This document shows positions 13,301 through 22,698 of a stretch of 23,904 nt of DNA, in pieces. Location of the stretch: contig LSYV01000030.1 in the NCBI GenBank assembly GCA_001584585.1, forward strand, positions 1,081,541 to 1,105,444, given 5' to 3'. The first letter of the stretch is position 1. Every line of letters starts with the position of its first letter. Position numbers and translations under genes: made by a program. Under the pieces are notes generated by a model. It made no database searches. It worked only from the letters and a program-made list of their open reading frames with translations, and was not told the origin of the DNA. The stretch comes from Gonium pectorale. Lineage: Eukaryota; Chlorophyta; Chlorophyceae; Chlamydomonadales; Volvocaceae.

Positions 13301-16300
13301 TCACCATGACAGCTCTCGCAGACTCCAATACAAGGCCGAAGGCTGATAGCGGAGCACAAAAGCCACGCTGTACGATACTGACTGAACCGTACCCCTCCGC
13401 ACCTGCTGCGCCACCACCGACAGCACCTCCAGCTCAATGCGGTTGAACTCATCGAAGCATGCCCATGCGCCGCTGCAGGCCAGGCCCTTGAAGAAGCGGC
13501 CCATCGCCTGTGTGTGCAAGAGGGCGAATGCCCATGAGACAAGGCATTCCGGGAAGCTGCAGTGAAAAGCGGTCAGACTTTGATATCTGTGGGTTGTTGC
13601 GATGGATTGCAGGTATACCACCGCACCTTGTAGTCCAGGCCGTCTGAGCAGTTGAAGACGACGCATTGGATGGCGAGAGCCTTGGACAGATCCTTCGTGG
13701 TCTCTGTCTTGCCCGTGCCGGCGGGGCCCGCGGGTGCGCCGCCCAAGTTCATGTGGATGGCACCCATAAGCGTGCGGTAGCACCTGCCAATCCAAGCAAT
13801 CCAAGCGTCACCAGATGATGTGGCACATCCACGTACGGGGCCGGTGTCATTGACAGCGAGTGCAGCCAGCGAATTGTGGGAGCGAACCCGATAGACCGTC
13901 CGATGTACCTGACGGCCACGCTCTTTATCATAACAGGGTTGCTCTCTTGCATGCTTGCTTACTATCCCAATACGACCTTTCCGGCCCACCCCTAAACTTT
14001 ACCTGTCCGTCAGCGGCGTGATGACCAGGCGGCTGCTGTTGCCCAGATACTCGTAGCCATACAGGGCTTCCGCATTGATCATGCGGACCACCAAGGTCTC
14101 TTGCGGGTGCACACCTACACGCGCAACCACCAGGTCCATGACGCTCAGCAACATGTGCAGTAGGTGGCATTGCTTTTGCAGAACCCGCTTCTCCTTTTCA
14201 TTTAGTCCCTTTTCCCCTCAGACCGCGTGCGACGCTCTTCGTGCCCAACATAGATCCATCAATTGTACAACCCAAAGGCATCCTTGTGATTGCCCCCTCA
14301 TCCTCATGCCCGAAAACCACTCACCCGAAGGCGGCGACTCGTTGAACTCCCAGTAGTAGCGCATCTGGCTCTCCCACTTGAAGTCCCGCACGTCCTCCAC
14401 ACCGTCCTTGGCCATGGCCGCCACCACGTCGCGCGCGTGCACGTCAATGACCACCAGCGCTCCGCACGTAGCGCGCTCCAGCGTCCCAAGCTGGCTGCGG
14501 ACCAGGTTGACGATCTTGTTCAGCTCCAGCGTGCAGCGCTCCGCGTACGCGGCCAGACCGCGGCTGCCGCCGGTGCGAATGGCCTCCGTCACTTCGCGCG
14601 TCCAGTACACCTGAAGTGCAGAGCAAAAGTGTGATAAGGAAGGCGGCGCTATGTGAGATGGGCAAAGCGCCAAGGCACAGCCTGGGACGCAGAGCGAGCA
14701 TAGGGTTTGTCTCATTATCGTCTCTGCATGTACCAGTCCACAGGTTAGCACGCTAACGGTCGACAGAATCCGAGCCCCTTTCACCTGGCTGCAGTTAAGG
14801 ACAATCTGTCCTGGCCACTCCAGGATCCAGCGACTGCGCTCCGCCTTGGCGTACGCCTCCAGCGCGTCGCCCGCGACCTTGTGCAGCGTGCGACGAATGC
14901 AGCTCTCCGAGTCCAGCAGCCACTTCTCGACCGCGCCTGCGGAAGCAGGTAGATGTGCATGTGAGAGGATCAAGCGCCTAAAACCAATGTGCAAGGGCAC
15001 GATCTGGGACGAACAGCGGCCTTCAGTCGGAGGGCAAACATGCAAGACCAAACCTCAGGATATCCAGTATGAGATTAAGGCAAGCGTAAGAGACATACCC
15101 GTAGCAGCCGGGTTGACGGTCTCAATCCACTGGATCTTCTCTCCCTCAACGGAAGTGAGGCCGCTGATCTCCCCGTTCTTCTCAAAGATGAACTCGCGGA
15201 CGGCCTCGAAGCACTTCTTCACAAATGGCTGCACCTTGAGCGGGTCCTTGGCCTCCGACAGGATCTACGGTGGATGGGAAGCAGCCGCGGCGTACACGTG
15301 GCAGTTCTCCTGACAGAGCATATGTACGATACCAAGCAGCCACGGCGGCCATGTGTGAGCTCAGTACCGTCCATCTGCCGATGCCGCGAATCGTCATCGA
15401 CCGTTGCAAGTTACACACCTCGAGAACCTCGTCGTTGGAGAGGAAGAAGAAGCGCGGGAAGGCCGTCTTCTTCATGTCCAGGAAGTCGTTCAGACCTGGT
15501 GCAGGACCGTGCCAGAGGGAGACCACAATCAATGCGTGCTAGACCGCCGTGTCGGCCCGAGAGATGGGTATTGGCGTAAGCGACGCTTCGATCGCACGAA
15601 GCACATGGCGACGGCAACGCGCAAGCTGGGGAGGTCATATGCCTTGTGAAGGCAGGGAGGAGGACCGGGCCGGCCCGGGGCTCACCCTTCTCCACCACGT
15701 CCAAGGACTGGTTGCAGGCGATGAGGTCCTCCAACAGCCCGGGCATGTCCGCCACCTCCATCATGAGCGGCTGCGCGCGGACCTTCTCCATGATGCGCCT
15801 CCAGATGCTGTCCATGTCGCGGAACGCCTGGCCCTCGCGAGGGATCTGCTTCATGATCTCCTCCGCGCCAAAGATGGGCTCGAGGTACTGCCATTTGCCT
15901 TGGCACTTGAGCCACTGGTCAAGGATGTCCTACGCAACGCAACAAGCAAGTATGAAGTAACAAGTCGGCACAGGCGTCAGATTCAGAACGCACGACAGCA
16001 CTATCACGGTGTGGTCATGGTGATAGTTGCCCTGAAAGCCACGGGTACCAGGTTACGAAGACCCGCGTAAGGGCAGGCATGCACCTAACCCGGGAAACAC
16101 AACAGCAGCATCCCACCTGGAAGCGCACGAGCTTGCGCTCCCACGGCTGCAGGCGGTCCATGAAGGGCTTAGCGAAGGGCGACGCCGACATGGCTTGGCT
16201 CTTCACGATGTGGTCGTCCAGCAGGCCCAGCGCCTCGTCCACCGGCCCACCCTTGAGGATGAAGGTGCCTGCACATGCGTGGCGGGATAGGGATCAGATT

Positions 16301-19300
16301 CCGCTGACCAAGATATGCCACCATTCTACTTCCATACAGAAGGCTAGGGTTTCAAGTTGGGCCTACAGCTTGTGGGAAACCCGAACCGTAGCGCCCCATC
16401 GTGGATCATCGGGCGCAGGAGCGTGGGGCGCCCACCTGTCTCCTTCCAGGGCCCCAGCTCGAAGGTGAGCCCCTGCCAGTCGGCAATCATCTTGTCCAGC
16501 GCCTTCTCAATACTCCACTCTCGGCTGGCCGAGTCGGAGATGTCTGTGATCTTGGCAATGTGCAGCGCAATGTCGTAGTCCAGTAGGCGCTTCAGGCTGG
16601 TCACCTCATCGCGCTTGATCTCGAAGCCCACGATATCAGCCAGGGCCGCCCAGTGCCGCTCGCGCAGGCCGGGGTTGCAGATGGCCGTAATGAGCGGCAG
16701 GTGCTCCTGCAGTCCCGGAGGCACAGAGGCCAAGTCACAACACAGCGGTTGAATGCGCAGTGCAAAGGAGGTGGCAATCAAGCGTGCAGGGGAGACTACG
16801 GAGGCTATCCAGACGTGAACAATGCAGCGTAGGGCAGGATGGTTCACACGCGCACCTGGAAGGACTGCACGCGTGTTTTGGCCTCCTCCGCTACCGCCAG
16901 GGGCGCCTCACGCTGCTCGCTGTTGCCGGAGGCGCCGCTGAACACCTTGGTCAGCTTGTACAGCCGTCTAAAGGGAGCAGGAGCGGCAAGATGTTTAGTG
17001 GGACAGCAAACCTCAAAAAACGTTATGCACACATCAATGTACCCAGCGTCCAGTATGCATAGTAGTAAGCCGGTGCCTTACAACGCCGAGCAAGTAGGTG
17101 TAGATGTGTGCGCAAACAGGCCGCGTGGCGGTACCTGAAGGCGTCGTTGGTGTCTGCCTCCACCTCCTCTGGGTTGAGCTTGTAGAAGGGCCCATTCATC
17201 CAGGACGCAAACTTGTCGTAGAACTGCGACACGGTCGTCCATAGGATAACGTACGGCTCCAGCGTTGCGATCATCTTGGCCACGATGCCGTACTTGGTTG
17301 GCGCCCAGCCAAACAGCCGCTCTTGGCCGTTAATCAGGTCGGCCTCCACCTGGGCCAGCTTGAGCTTCTCAGCCAGGTCAGTCACCTGCGTGATGACACG
17401 GGATAATCCACGGCAGCCCATGACCGGTCACGCGTGGTAAATTGATGATGTAATAGGATAATGCCCACCCTTTGATCCCCATTCCTGGCAGCCCTGGCAA
17501 CCCGCGCTGCGGATAACATGATAGAAGAGACTCCGTGTGCCCAGCTCAAGTCCGTGGAAGCGCGTTGGGCATTGCTTTTGTGTGTGACATGGGTGCCCGC
17601 TGCCTTTTGTCTGGTGTAGTGCCAGGAAGGGCCCCAAAGCTCGAGCGATGTGCGTCAACGATCCTTGTATATCTGCACCCTGAAAGGCTTACCTCTCCGG
17701 CAATCTGGTCCCTCTTGACGATCTCGTTCTTGGTGCCATACGACTCCACCTCACGACCGTAGAACTCCAGCAACTCGCCAAAGTCCCGCCGCCGCGCCTT
17801 GAGCTGCGCCTCAAACTCCTTGTGCTCCGCGTTCACCTTGGTGTTTGCATCGCGCATGACCTGCGCTCCGGCAATCCCAAACGATTCATGCCCGTTACTG
17901 TAGGCCCCGCCCAATGCGCAGACCACATACTAGAGAACCCTGCAGTGCACTTCCTGTCCAACTTAATCCTCAACCTGCTGCAGGCGCCCCCCTACCGGCA
18001 CACGACATAGTTCTATGGGAAACCTAAGGGAACCCACCTCAACCATCTTCCGGGGCCATTCGTAGGCCTTGATGGCCACCTCCAGGTCTTCTTCCGGAAT
18101 GGGCAGCCTGTAGGGGCGGGGAAGTACGTTCCTGTGGGCTCCAACAGTTGATATGCCACGCTGCGCTCAGGCTTCTAACCATGCACGCATGTACCCGAAT
18201 CACTCCGCATGCCGTGTTTCGTACACCGGTACTTCGAACAGGGGTCCGATGATGGCACGGGAAGCCGTGGATCCGGTCGTTAGCCGTACACCCTGCGATC
18301 CGTGGCCGCTGCTCTCACCGGTGCATCATGAGGAAGTCGTCCTTCTCCTTGTTGCGGGCGATGGCGTCGCGCAGCCGCTCCTGGTCCTGGCTACACTTGG
18401 CAATGTACTTTTTAAGAGCCAGCAGTTCCTCCGCGTTGTTGCTGGTCTTGCCCACCTCCCCCGTCATGATCTGTCAGCGCATGGGAAGGCAGGCGGGATA
18501 CAAGGTGCTGTCGGCACCATACCTATCCCGTTTCCACTTAGTGCTGCTAACGCTTTCAGCCTCATGTGCACATGCCGCCCGTGGTACTGCAGCTGGCAGC
18601 CTACTCGAGCTCAGCGTCTCTGTTGCGCCAAGCGATTGCCACGGTAAATTCGAGCAGGGAAGGGAAATTCTGGCAAGGGAAGCCCCATCGCACCTGGTAT
18701 TCCTCATGGATCTTGAGGTTGGAGGTGCGCACGGCGTTGCGAAGGTACTCGAGCAGCTGGTAGATCAGCTGCTCAGCGCTGCTGGCAAGCAGGTCCTTGA
18801 AAGCGCGGCAGCGCACGATGTAGATGCCTGCGGGCGTTTGCGAGGCGGTCCCTACAGGATGAGTACGAAGGCTGGCCATGCCCACATGTGCACTTCACAT
18901 GGGGAAGCACAGCAGTGGCAAATTTACCACCGCGGGCTCTCTTTCAGCCCGTACGCATTTCAGCCCGCTTTGCAAGACCAGCCGTGTATCAAACAGTCAG
19001 CGGAGTCTCCAAGCAACTGACCTGTTCGCACGTCGTCCGTGCAGATGACCCGCACCGCGTCCGCGGCGGCACGCAGGCGGTCAATCTCGGCCTGGAACTC
19101 CGCCAGGCTGGGCTCCGGCTGGCGCTCGCAGAAGGCGCGCACCGCCAGCGCCGCGTCCTCGCTGATCAGCCACATCCAGTCTTCGAACATGGCGGCCAGC
19201 AGCTTAGGGGCCACCGCGTTGCGCTCCATGATTTGCAGGACGGCCTGAGAGTTCGGAGTGGAGAACCGTGAGAACCGTGTGCATTTTAGGATCAGAAGCG

Positions 19301-22300
19301 CAGACAGGCATGTCACCGTTATCATACCAACTGGCATTGGTTTTTGCCGTGTCCGACAACACAACGCTTCAGACCAGGTTTGCAGCCAGGCAGCCTCCAC
19401 CATCCCGCAAAAGCACAAGCGGGGTTGAAGGCAGAAACGAGCGCGGACAGGAAGGCGGAGAGGCGTCCCACCTTCTTGGCCGTCACGACGCTCTCCTCCT
19501 GCAGGCTGGTGGTGGGGATGGTGGAGCTGCTGGGCGGTATGAGCGTGCCCGGCATCGGTGGCGTGAAGCTGGCCGAGCCGACACTGTTGGATCCCACGCG
19601 CGGCAGGCCAGCCACGGACAGCACCATATTGTCCAAGATGTTGCGGACAATGTCCTCGCACTCCTGGAACGTCGGCTTGTACGAGGGCTTGCCTGCAAAG
19701 TCAACAGGAAGAAGCATGGGCTAAGCGTTACGGTGCCATCAGCAGTGAAATACAGCAGAATTCGGCCGCTGCTGTCAGCCAGTAGGTTAAGATTGTGGCC
19801 CAGTGAGATGCCTTCATGTCCGAACCTCTCCAGAGAGCCAACTCTCGCAATCATACACTTCCAAGCATACCTTAGAGATCCATCAGTACGATCATCAGTA
19901 CGATCCATCAGCTCATACCAACAATGCATATCCTAACCCAGGCGGGATATGCTGCGCCTCAGCGAGCAGTTCACACGGGAACCGCTACCGAAACCTCCCC
20001 TTGCCCAAGACGTCCAATCCTCCAATGCCCCGGTGTCCTGGCCAGATGCCCTGGCCCTCATCCATCCAAGCGCTCGTGTTGCGCATCTCCAGCATCACAC
20101 TTTAGCCGCCCTAGCTGGCATCCGCAAACCCCGGCGGCCGTGCTGTCCATCACCCACCGTCAACCTCCACGAGGTCCAGTACGAACACGGGCGGCACGCT
20201 CCACATGAGGCGGTCCTGCTGCGGGTCCACCTCGTCCCGCGGCGGATGCTTTTCGAACAGCGCCACGTAGCTGTCCAGCGAGCGCTGCACCAGGCCGCGG
20301 AGCTGGTTGCTCTGCAGCGTGGCAATGGAGCGATAGTACGCGTCCGCGTCGCCGTTAATGAAGACGGGCGGGATGCGGTTAAAGACCTCCAGGCTCTTGG
20401 GTGCCCAGCTGCTCCAGAGCTGCCCCTTCACCAGCTCCATCACCTCGCTCTGCTGCTCGTAGAACGTGTCCGCCGCCAGCGGCAGCCGCATCACAAACTC
20501 CGGCGATGCCACGTCCACCAGGAGCGCTGCGGAGAAGCGGCTGCTGTGCCACAGGCGCGACAGCTCCAGAGCGTTGGCGCTCAGCGTCTGCAGCGTCCAG
20601 GCCACCTCCGCGCGCGCAGTGTCCACGTCGGCGTGCCAGCTGGGCAGCAGCTGCCGCTCCACCACCGCCCGCCAGCACTCCTGCGTGGGTGAGGGGATCG
20701 CCAGCAGCGGCTCCAGCGGCTGCAGATTCAGCCGGTGCCGCTCCACTGGCGAGCTGATCACGTAGTCCACCATGGACCGCTTCATGGCGATCACGTACTC
20801 CGCATGGGTCTCCTCAAGGGAGGACCGGATCAGGCTGTCGTAGTAGGCCTGGCTGACGCCAAAAGGCGGCGCCGCCGGCACCATGCCCAGCGCGTTGCCT
20901 GCCCACTCCTCCCGGAACGGCGCCACATGGCGGCCATCCACGCCAATCTCCACGTAATAGTGGTAGCGGAGGACAGCGTCCACCAGCTGGTCAAGGGGCA
21001 CGCCCGCCACGGCTGTGCGTTTGGGGGGCGAAGCGGGGCAGGGATGGGATTGCAGGGGCCCGCGGGCGCAGTACTGCATCGGCGGTCCCGGCTCATCCCC
21101 GAAACCGTGTGAAGGCGTACACGTGACACAATCGACGCATGCACGAGGCCTGGAGCCCCGCTCAGCAAGCGGCAAGTGCCCCTGGTCGCTGATGGCCCAC
21201 CGCAGCGCCTCCGGCAGGCCGATACCTCCTACCAGAGCGCAGGCATGGCACGCTGAACGTCTGTTGTCCTGCTGTGTCCTGCTGTGTCGCTCAAATACCT
21301 CTTGCAAGCACCGGCTCGAGGCTTGCGTCCCTACCACGAACGACTAAGCCGCGGTGTCCTCCGGTAGGCCATCGCTCTACCCCCATGCTGGATAAGCTTC
21401 TCGTCTCGACTTAGGACAGAAAAAGACGCCTCGGGGGACCCGGCACCTTATCCCACTAACCTGCTCTCGCCGCCTTAGTGCTCCGCCACCTGTTCTCCCC
21501 TTCGATGTCAAGGTCCGCCGCCGGCCGCTTCGAGGCTGTGAGCCTCCCGGTCGCCTCAGGGCTGGACGCCGGGGAGGTGTGTCCGTTGGTGCCAGTGCCG
21601 TTCAGGGGTGGCAGTGTGGCCCGCGGGCTAAGTGGCCGGCTGCTTGCAAAGGACGAGCGCACGTCCTGGAGAGCCGCCTTTCCCCGCGTCCGCGGCGCAT
21701 TTGCGTCCTGCACAGAGCGGGCGGGCACAGAGTCTTGACAGAGCGCGTGCTACTTACATAATCCAGTTTCGGAGCTGAAGCAGCTTTGCATGGCTGACCT
21801 GTTACAGCCATCAACACCATTCACTATACCCGCTCCACGTGCATCGCAGTGCCCAACGATGCCATCCACCCCCAACGGTGAGCTCCCAGCGCTGCTCCGT
21901 GGTGCGCATGTTAACGCACCTGCGGAAACTCCTCGAAGAGAATAGCCGCTGCCCGCATGGACTGTGGCGAGAAGTTGTTTCCGATACGGTTGGATGGCGA
22001 GTGGTAGAAGGGGTCATCCTTATTTCCGTACGGCGCCGCACGGGTAAAGAGCGAGCGGTCATTAAGCAGCGGCGGCAGCTTCCGACGCTGTGCCACAATC
22101 TGCGGATGAGCGATAGGGAAGGGTTCTTGGACTCCGGAGCCTGCCCAGAGGGCGGAGCTGTAGCCCGCCAGGCCGGGGTGCGAGGCGGGCACTGGGGCTG
22201 GTGTACCCAAAACACGACCAAAACGGCTGTACTCATCGGCCAGGGGGTGCCTGCTTGAATCCTCCTGCTCTATCCGTGCATACACCGTGCTGCATCTGCT

Positions 22301-22679
22301 GCTCCAGTTACTCCAGCGGCTCACTGGTGACGTATGCCACGGGTACTCCACCCCTACCGGCGCACCCACCTCCGCTGCCATCTTCGCCTCATTCCTCCGC
22401 GCGAAGTTGTCGATCACGTCGCCCAGGGATGCGGTATACGGGTCCTGGCCCTGCGATTCCGGACCGCGCAATGACCCCTTGCCAACTTCGATGCACCATT
22501 ATTACTACCGCGGCACATATATATATTCGCCATATTTTGCACGCTGTGCTGACCTGCGGGAGCTCGTCCCGTCCGCTCCTTGCCGACTGGAGGTTCCAGA
22601 CCAGCGGATGAGACCCATAACTAAGAGCTTTTCTGTAAGGATCTCCCCACTCATCTGCGGGTACCAAGGAGCCCGCCAT
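1..22679 (-). CDS. Axonemal inner-arm dynein heavy chain, DNAH3/7/12 class (58 exons seen, 3' end outside window)
   Basis: This gene encodes the motor subunit of a single-headed inner-arm dynein, which slides outer doublet microtubules in the flagellar axoneme using ATP. Joining 58 exons gives 4036 codons with every junction phase-consistent. The protein shows tail, linker, six AAA modules, stalk and part of the C-terminal domain. Motifs include GPAGTGKT and CFDEFNR in AAA1, GPTGTGKT in AAA3 and GVGGSGRQ in AAA4. Family members usually have about 4000-4500 residues, so only the C-terminal tip is missing. Class assignment rests on stretches typical of DNAH3/7/12, such as [20 protein letters not shown] and [10 protein letters not shown]. 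This class is expanded in green algae, and I cannot say which paralogue this is. The start ATG at 22679-22677 follows an in-frame TAA at 22691-22689. Splice sites are GT-AG except one GC-AG intron. Exon coordinates are given in the segment entries. Class confidence is high; the first three exons are less certain. Confidence 0.94.
1523..3540 (-). other. AAA6 module, exons 49-53
   Basis: Exons are 3540-3245, 2985-2876, 2716-2464, 2303-1926 and 1742-1523, residues 3376-3794. Conserved stretches are [43 protein letters not shown] and [13 protein letters not shown]. They continue with [17 protein letters not shown] and [18 protein letters not shown]6 closes the ring beside AAA1 and has lost ATP binding in the family. 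The junction between exons 52 and 53 uses a GC donor (see the separate entry). The split codon there gives [12 protein letters not shown], which agrees with the family and supports the junction. Confidence 0.94.
1743..1925 (-). other. Probable GC-AG intron (intron 52)
   Basis: The exon before this intron ends in TTCAG followed by GCGAGTCC, so the donor would be GC with otherwise good consensus (AG|GCGAGT). The acceptor is CGCGCAG|G. Joining them restores Arg from a phase-2 split codon and the family-conserved order [11 protein letters not shown]. No GT donor nearby keeps the frame: GTCC five bases downstream would give the wrong phase. GC-AG is the commonest non-canonical intron class in eukaryotes, so this is plausible rather than a sequencing error. 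Confidence 0.8.
3705..5371 (-). other. AAA5 module and strut coiled coil, exons 43-48
   Basis: Exons are 5371-5272, 5123-4968, 4733-4593, 4408-4292, 4101-3985 and 3815-3705, residues 3128-3375. AAA5 is recognised by [29 protein letters not shown] and [11 protein letters not shown]. These are followed by [17 protein letters not shown] and [23 protein letters not shown]5 has no working P-loop in this family. The charged helix from [12 protein letters not shown] through [17 protein letters not shown] forms the strut (buttress) that props the stalk. Exon 48 includes [14 protein letters not shown], one of the best class markers for DNAH3/7/12. Confidence 0.94.
4772..4839. repeat. 34-bp tandem duplication in intron 44
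   Basis: Two adjacent copies, 4772-4805 and 4806-4839, share about 30 of 34 bases, including the block GCGAATGAGAACTG. The repeat lies wholly inside the intron 4967-4734, so it does not change the protein. It looks like a recent local duplication that has started to diverge. Confidence 0.85.
5526..7670 (-). other. Stalk coiled coil and microtubule-binding domain, exons 36-42
   Basis: Exons are 7670-7530, 7394-7236, 7063-6844, 6680-6478, 6314-6195, 6006-5923 and 5743-5526, residues 2747-3128. Exon 36 opens with [14 protein letters not shown], the usual start of coiled-coil helix 1. Helix 1 is heptad-rich and acidic and ends near KSPPGGV (about residue 2903). The microtubule-binding domain lies between there and [13 protein letters not shown] (about 2990-3000), with [16 protein letters not shown] inside. 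Helix 2 runs from VEPKRQKL to about the middle of exon 42, ending near [16 protein letters not shown], after which AAA5 begins. The roughly 95-residue tip is of ordinary size, without the extra flap seen in some outer-arm chains. Confidence 0.93.
7824..9352 (-). other. AAA4 module, exons 32-35
   Basis: Exons are 9352-8771, 8608-8477, 8274-8066 and 7953-7824, residues 2396-2746. The P-loop GVGGSGRQS (about 2548-2555) has Arg where a Lys is canonical, which is the usual form for AAA4 in axonemal heavy chains. Walker B-like [10 protein letters not shown] follows in exon 33. Exon 34 carries [22 protein letters not shown], a conserved stretch leading to the base of the stalk. Exon 35 ends with the segment FHQSVQ. 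AAA4 binds nucleotide and tunes motor activity; that role is family knowledge. Confidence 0.95.
9521..10969 (-). other. AAA3 module, exons 27-31
   Basis: Exons are 10969-10777, 10640-10531, 10269-10168, 10100-9880 and 9713-9521, residues 2123-2395. The Walker A motif GPTGTGKT (about 2184-2191) is interrupted by an intron after its second Gly. Walker B is [10 protein letters not shown] at the end of exon 29. It is followed by [21 protein letters not shown] and [13 protein letters not shown], which are signature stretches of inner-arm dyneins. AAA3 is the regulatory nucleotide site that gates release from microtubules. Exon 30 ends at an atypical GTCGGG donor, but phase 2 matches exon 31, which starts with a single T that completes an AGT codon. 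Confidence 0.94.
11087..11132. repeat. 25-bp-period tandem duplication in intron 26
   Basis: The 21-mer CGTGAATGAGACACT(G/A)ACATA occurs at 11087-11107 and again at 11112-11132 with one mismatch. It sits near the donor side of the intron 11185-10970. On both strands it is free of splice-like changes that would alter the exon ends. Confidence 0.85.
11186..12608 (-). other. AAA2 module, exons 25-26
   Basis: Exons are 12608-11938 and 11755-11186, residues 1709-2122; exon 25 (671 nt) is one of the longest in the gene. The P-loop at about residues 1817-1824 reads GHSYGMKT, so the Gly before the Lys is replaced by Met while Lys and Thr remain. Downstream come [32 protein letters not shown] (Walker B-like), [14 protein letters not shown] and [14 protein letters not shown], all strongly conserved among axonemal dyneins. 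AAA2 generally binds but does not hydrolyse nucleotide. Exon 26 continues through [15 protein letters not shown] into the linker between AAA2 and AAA3. Confidence 0.94.
12815..14114 (-). other. AAA1 main ATPase module, exons 20-24
   Basis: Exons are 14114-14003, 13783-13627, 13507-13403, 13254-13108 and 12980-12815, giving residues 1480-1709. The segment opens with [19 protein letters not shown], the usual entry to AAA1. The Walker A motif [13 protein letters not shown] is at about residues 1536-1543. The Walker B motif CFDEFNR is at 1586-1592, with the catalytic Glu present. The sensor I stretch [17 protein letters not shown] follows. All residues needed for ATP hydrolysis are intact, so this should be the active site that drives the power stroke. 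Introns split both the run-up to the P-loop and the Walker B region. Confidence 0.96.
17386..17692 (-). other. Intron 10 (307 nt)
   Basis: The donor is GAG|GTAAGC and the acceptor is ACGCAG|GTG, both phase 0, joining QIAGE to VTDLAEKL. I see no repeat, RNA gene or alternative exon with family support inside it. Confidence 0.8.
19693..20157 (-). other. Intron 4 (465 nt)
   Basis: The donor chosen is GACG|GTGGGT and the acceptor is TTTGCAG|GC, joining phase 1 to phase 1 to give [12 protein letters not shown] weaker donor GAG|GTTGAC seven bases upstream would break the frame. This is the longest intron of the gene. It holds a short tandem repeat around 19877-19914 and nothing else that I recognise. 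Confidence 0.75.
19877..19914. repeat. Three-copy 12-13-bp tandem repeat in intron 4
   Basis: The copies are GATCCATCAGTAC (19877-19889), GATCATCAGTAC (19890-19901) and GATCCATCAGCTC (19902-19914). The middle copy lacks one base and the last has changed its end. It is a simple minisatellite-like expansion with no evident function. Confidence 0.85.
21013..21460 (-). other. Intron 3 (448 nt)
   Basis: The donor is GCAG|GTTAGT and the acceptor is GCACAG|CC. Splicing joins phase 1 to phase 1 and gives [11 protein letters not shown]. The intron is open in the minus frame for much of its length and contains [14 protein letters not shown], so a small extra exon of a length divisible by three is possible but has no family support. 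It also holds two copies of the 10-mer TGTCCTGCTG in + orientation. I see no other element. Confidence 0.7.
21265..21284. repeat. Two-copy TGTCCTGCTG tandem repeat in intron 3
   Basis: The 10-mer occurs twice in a row and is followed by a partial third copy (TGTC). It is a slippage-type repeat within the intron. Confidence 0.7.
21461..22679 (-). other. Dynein N-terminal segment, exons 1-3
   Basis: Exons are 22679-22554, 22450-21920 and 21707-21461, giving residues 1-301. This part is not recognisable outside close relatives, which is normal for the extreme N-terminus of axonemal heavy chains. Exon 2 carries the stretch [13 protein letters not shown] followed by [20 protein letters not shown]. 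Exon 3 is rich in Ser, Pro, Thr and Ala (for example [16 protein letters not shown]) and looks disordered. Support is an open frame across all three exons, donors after CAG, acceptors ending in CAG, and a phase-1 junction that fits exon 4 exactly. Exon 2 could contain a 60-nt in-frame intron at 22324-22265 (GTGAGC to GAGCAG), but its 3' end lacks a pyrimidine tract, so I kept it as coding. A Met at 22381-22379 (residue 66) is an alternative start. Confidence 0.72.
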
Positions 22680-22688
22680 CGGAACTCC

Positions 22689-22698
22689 TTATATTTAT
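22689..22698 (-). promoter_or_regulatory. A/T-rich TATA-like sequence just before the first ATG
   Basis: On the minus strand the sequence is ATAAATATAA, ending ten bases before the ATG at 22679. If it were a working TATA box, transcription would start at about 22665, downstream of that ATG, and translation would have to begin later. It may instead be A/T-rich 5' UTR. The evidence is motif and position only. Confidence 0.25.

Larger units (their letters stand above)
14325..21012 (-). other. Dynein tail and linker, exons 4-19
   Basis: Exons are 21012-20158, 19692-19472, 19244-19022, 18827-18694, 18470-18319, 18107-18038, 17860-17693, 17385-17135, 16967-16856, 16706-16436, 16268-16117, 15929-15686, 15495-15419, 15264-15099, 14936-14785 and 14610-14325, giving residues 302-1480. 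Exon 4 begins with the conserved [19 protein letters not shown] stretch found near the start of the DNAH1/3/7/12 tail. Later landmarks of the linker are the [11 protein letters not shown] and [10 protein letters not shown] region, [13 protein letters not shown], and [13 protein letters not shown]. The tail binds light or intermediate-type subunits (actin with p28 or centrin for algal single-headed arms, known from the family) and anchors to the A-tubule. The linker is the lever that swings across the ring. Exon 7 has a second in-frame acceptor 24 nt upstream (exon start 18851). Confidence 0.9.

Noticed and set aside
19949..20692. Open frame of 247 codons on the + strand
   Set aside because: It is antisense to the long exon 4 of the dynein tail; it is a shadow of codon bias.
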